In this document: one piece after another, positions 63,035 through 64,000 of the stretch | Numbering within the stretch: the first letter of the stretch is position 1 | Layout of the letters: each line of letters begins with the position of its first letter | From: Staphylococcus equorum | Lineage (GTDB): Bacteria > Bacillota > Bacilli > Staphylococcales > Staphylococcaceae | DNA length: 64,000 nt | Assembly: GCF_001747895.1 (NCBI RefSeq) | Contig: NZ_LNNB01000009.1 | Span: forward strand, 682,001 to 746,000 | Direction: 5' to 3' | The notes under the pieces: generated by a model | Databases searched by the model: none | What the model was told of the DNA's origin: nothing | What the model saw: the letters and a program-made list of their open reading frames with translations, nothing else | Position numbers and translations under genes: made by a program

Positions 63035-63976
63035 ATGACAAATGTTGTACTTAAATTAACAAATCAAGAAATCCAGCAATTAATGTCTAAAATTCAATTT
63101 GATACATCGAATGTTTCTCAGGGAATGAAAGGCAAAACTAAATATAAAAGCACTTCAATTTCAATTTATAATTCAAATAAAGTCATGTTTCAAGGTAAAG
63201 ATGCAGACAATATAGCATCCCAACTCTTACCTAATACAGCTAAACCTGCAACATCTACAACGAATTCACCCAAAAAAACTTCGAGCACTAAACAAACTAT
63301 TCGATATAACAATTATCAATGTATTGGTAGTGATGAAGCAGGCAGTGGTGACTATTTCGGACCACTTACTGTGTGTGCTGCGTATGTTTCTAAGAAAAAT
63401 ATTCAAATATTAAAAACGCTTGGCGTCGATGATTCTAAAAAATTGACTGATGCAAAAATCATCGAATTGGCTGAACAGCTTGTGACTTTTATCCCTCATT
63501 CTTTGTTAACTATGCACAATGAAAAATATAACGAAAAACAAAAATCTGGCTGGTCACAAGTTAAAATGAAAGCAGTATTACATAACGAGGCAATCAAAAA
63601 TGTAACGCAAAAGATAGATACTGATGAATTAGACTATATTGTCATTGATCAATTTGCTGAGGCGGGTGTATATAAACGCTATGCGCTAACCGACTTACCC
63701 TTCAGCACTAAAACAAAATTCGAAACAAAGGGTGAATCTAAATCTATAGCAATTGCGGCAGCCAGCATTATTTCACGTTATGCCTTTGTTAAAAATATGG
63801 ATAGCCTCTCCCGTGCTGCTAAAACAGAGATTCCTAAAGGTGCTAGTAATAAAGTCGACCTTGCAGCAGCTAAAATCATTGAACGCAAAGGCATTGATTA
63901 CCTAGACTCTATCACTAAAAAGCATTTTGCCAACCGTGCCAAAGCAGAAAAATTAGTACAAAAGAAACATCGTTAG
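63035..63976 (+). CDS. rnhC: Ribonuclease HIII
   Basis: A 313-residue protein. The N-terminal TBP-like substrate-binding domain (about 1-75) is followed by a Ser/Thr/Lys linker and the RNase HII-type catalytic domain with [20 protein letters not shown] (about 93-112), [11 protein letters not shown] and [11 protein letters not shown]. The N-terminal domain and DEAGSGD instead of DExGRG identify HIII rather than HII. It cleaves the RNA strand of RNA-DNA hybrids. Confidence 0.95.
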   Translation: MTNVVLKLTNQEIQQLMSKIQFDTSNVSQGMKGKTKYKSTSISIYNSNKVMFQGKDADNIASQLLPNTAKPATSTTNSPKKTSSTKQTIRYNNYQCIGSDEAGSGDYFGPLTVCAAYVSKKNIQILKTLGVDDSKKLTDAKIIELAEQLVTFIPHSLLTMHNEKYNEKQKSGWSQVKMKAVLHNEAIKNVTQKIDTDELDYIVIDQFAEAGVYKRYALTDLPFSTKTKFETKGESKSIAIAAASIISRYAFVKNMDSLSRAAKTEIPKGASNKVDLAAAKIIERKGIDYLDSITKKHFANRAKAEKLVQKKHR

Positions 63977-64000
63977 CAAATAAAAATCTTGATAGTCCAT

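Overview
The window is a 64 kb stretch of the core chromosome of a low-GC Gram-positive coccus, almost certainly a Staphylococcus. The evidence is the gene order (gmk, rqcH, pyr operon, lspA, ileS, divIVA, dcw cluster, bshC, beta-type phenol-soluble modulins, murI, sdh, uvrC, trxA, mutS2, polX, cvpA, zapA, rnhC), the use of bacillithiol (bshC), the AT-rich intergenic DNA and the staphylococcal small peptides. It is not S. aureus: many small sequence features differ. A coagulase-negative species is likely, but the species cannot be fixed from this window alone.

Layout. 1-3475: 5' end of gmk, rqcH (ribosome rescue), a VOC-fold protein and a YitT-family membrane protein. 3476-4157: a gap holding a 27-residue membrane peptide gene and the pyr terminator. 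4158-14360: a complete UMP biosynthesis operon on the minus strand (pyrR-pyrP-pyrB-pyrC-carA-carB-pyrF-pyrE plus a 61-residue hypothetical), with a readable PyrR attenuator in its leader. 14886-16295: rluD-type pseudouridine synthase and lspA. 16296-17051: a non-coding region with a 197-bp tandem duplication carrying GC-rich palindromes. 17052-18324: a CHAP-domain protein and a two-domain VOC protein. 18516-21508: ileS with its T-box leader. 21523-35965: divIVA, ylmH, ylmG, sepF, ylmE, ylmD, ftsZ, ftsA, divIB, murD, mraY, pbp1, ftsL, rsmH, mraZ, the division and wall cluster, all on the minus strand. 36115-39355: bshC, a GNAT protein and a HAD phosphatase.

39452-49236 is the accessory part. 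It holds three psm-beta genes, a second GNAT protein, a long glycosyltransferase with SH3-like C-terminal repeats, a membrane-anchored glycerophosphodiesterase, three copies of a type I toxin-antitoxin locus of the SprG/SprF (TxpA/RatA) kind, an SDR oxidoreductase, a broken yolD-like gene, a small frameshifted gene and a DUF4352 surface protein. It ends at tRNA-Arg(TCT). By position (between the bshC/mraZ side and the murI/sdh side, with psm-beta retained) it corresponds to the place of genomic island vSa-gamma in S. aureus. 49543-63976 is again core: yfcE-rdgB-murI, sdhCAB, uvrC, trxA, mutS2, polX, cvpA, zapA and the divergent rnhC.

The most interesting material is in the accessory part. The three toxin-antitoxin copies each carry a conserved 18-codon open frame that overlaps the toxin start out of frame. 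Their antisense RNAs share a conserved 5' half but have divergent terminator hairpins. One copy has lost the toxin-mRNA terminator. Other points worth a second look are a 21-bp direct repeat derived from the tRNA-Arg terminator that brackets 4.1 kb, the 197-bp tandem repeat, the orphan membrane peptide near 3.8 kb and a long hairpin between carB and pyrF.
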